Shown piece after piece: positions 16,716-17,243 of a DNA stretch of 17,243 nt. Source of the stretch: an uncultured Oscillospiraceae bacterium (lineage in GTDB: Bacteria; Bacillota; Clostridia; Oscillospirales; Oscillospiraceae). The notes under the pieces are model-generated. The model was given only the letters and a program-made list of their open reading frames with translations. It did no database searches and was not told where the DNA came from. Within the stretch, counting starts at the first letter, position 1, and the number at the start of each line of letters is the position of its first letter. The position numbers were made by a program, and so were the translations under genes. Where the stretch lies: contig CAKTQE010000053.1 of NCBI GenBank assembly GCA_934593275.1, positions 1-17,243 on the forward strand, written 5' to 3'.

Positions 16716-16788
16716 GATAGAGCGTTCGGGGACATGGGCCGGGTACTGGGGCATTTCTCCGTCAGTATATGATAAAGGAGAAACCAAT

Positions 16789-17243
16789 ATGTCTTTGTCC
16801 TTTCTGCCTGGGCTGATGACCGAGAAGCTGACGGACCTGACCCCTGAATATCTGCAAAGCCAAGGCATCACCCTGCTGATGATGGATTTTGACAATACCA
16901 TCGTCCCCTATACCACCGATGTCCCTACGGAAGAAATGAGGCGGTGGCTGGAGAACATGAACGCCTCCCCGGTGAAGATCGCCATTGTCTCCAACAGCAA
17001 AAATGACCGGCTGATCCGCTTCTGCCGGGACTATCACCTGGATTACATCATGCGCGCCCACAAGCCCAGCCCCCGGGGCCTGGTGGAATGTATGGGGCGT
17101 TTCGGCTTTGCCCCGGAACACTCTGCCATTGTGGGGGACCAGATCTTTACGGATACACTGGCCGGCAACCTGGCGGGGGTCACACCCATCCTGGTAAAGG
17201 CCATTGATAATCATACGATTTGGCTGAAAGCAAGGCATGTTTT
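16789..17243 (+). CDS. yqeG: YqeG-family HAD phosphatase (5' part)
   Basis: The gene runs off the end of the window; 151 residues are visible of an expected 170 or so. It is a HAD superfamily class IIIA-type hydrolase of the YqeG family. Motif I is MDFDNTIVP with Asp33 and Asp35, motif II is VSNS around Ser68, the Lys of motif III is Lys92 (HKPSP), and motif IV is VGDQIFTD with Asp117 and Asp122. Its physiological substrate is not established. The start ATG follows AAAGGAG with a spacing of eight bases. It is divergent from the unrecognised minus-strand gene and has its own promoter. In many Firmicutes yqeG precedes yqeH and ribosome-assembly genes, which cannot be tested here. Confidence 0.92.
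   Translation, partial: MSLSFLPGLMTEKLTDLTPEYLQSQGITLLMMDFDNTIVPYTTDVPTEEMRRWLENMNASPVKIAIVSNSKNDRLIRFCRDYHLDYIMRAHKPSPRGLVECMGRFGFAPEHSAIVGDQIFTDTLAGNLAGVTPILVKAIDNHTIWLKARHV

Noticed and set aside
16688..16735. Upstream start for the unrecognised gene at 16735
   Set aside because: No ribosome binding site precedes it, and the AAGGAGG site fits ATG at 16687.
1..17243. CRISPR arrays, tRNA or rRNA genes, insertion sequences
   Set aside because: No direct repeat-spacer pattern, cloverleaf, rRNA segment or transposase frame was found in the window.

Overview
The window comes from a low-to-mid-GC-skew-free, GC-rich (by eye well above 50% G+C) member of the Firmicutes. It most likely belongs to the Clostridia, in the Oscillospiraceae/Ruminococcaceae area. 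The basis is the gene set (GS type III, YqeG-type HAD protein, glutamine synthetase paired with an ANTAR protein), strong AGGAGG ribosome binding sites and TTGACA-17-TATAAT promoters. The family placement is inference; no 16S gene or ribosomal protein is present.

Layout. 1-3730 (+): the 3' end of carA and complete carB, overlapping by 23 bases. 3744-3783: a terminator shared with the convergent asnB. 3787-5370 (-): asnB. 5371-5805: a divergent control region with leaders for asnB and for a short type I glutamine synthetase. 5806-7623 (+): that synthetase (glnA-like) followed by an ANTAR-domain RNA-binding regulator with a degenerate receiver domain. 7632-7667: a shared terminator hairpin. 15750-7672 (-): the operon glnN (GS type III) - gltB - gltD (glutamate synthase). 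15751-15979: promoter and leader of that operon. 16687-15980 (-): an unrecognised protein. 16789-17243 (+): the 5' part of a yqeG-like HAD phosphatase gene.

How it works together. Almost every gene makes or spends glutamine. GS makes glutamine from ammonium and glutamate. GltBD, CarAB and AsnB use its amide nitrogen for glutamate, carbamoyl phosphate and asparagine. The island also appears to carry its own regulator.

Main observation. The leaders of all three complete nitrogen transcription units (asnB, glnA-ANTAR, glnN-gltBD) contain the same 18-nt element. It is a 6-bp stem closing a hexanucleotide loop with A at position 1 and G at position 4 (AAAGGU, AAGGAU, AAGGAU), and the stems show compensatory base changes. 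In each case the loop and 3' half of the stem are also the 5' arm of a downstream terminator-like hairpin followed by a run of 5-6 T. This is the logic of ANTAR antitermination, and the ANTAR protein is encoded between these units. It differs from the published arrangement in showing one clear hexaloop hairpin per leader rather than two. The adjacent type I synthetase has lost the conserved flap glutamate (Lys in its place) and the usual C-terminal segment, so it may be a sensor rather than an ordinary enzyme.
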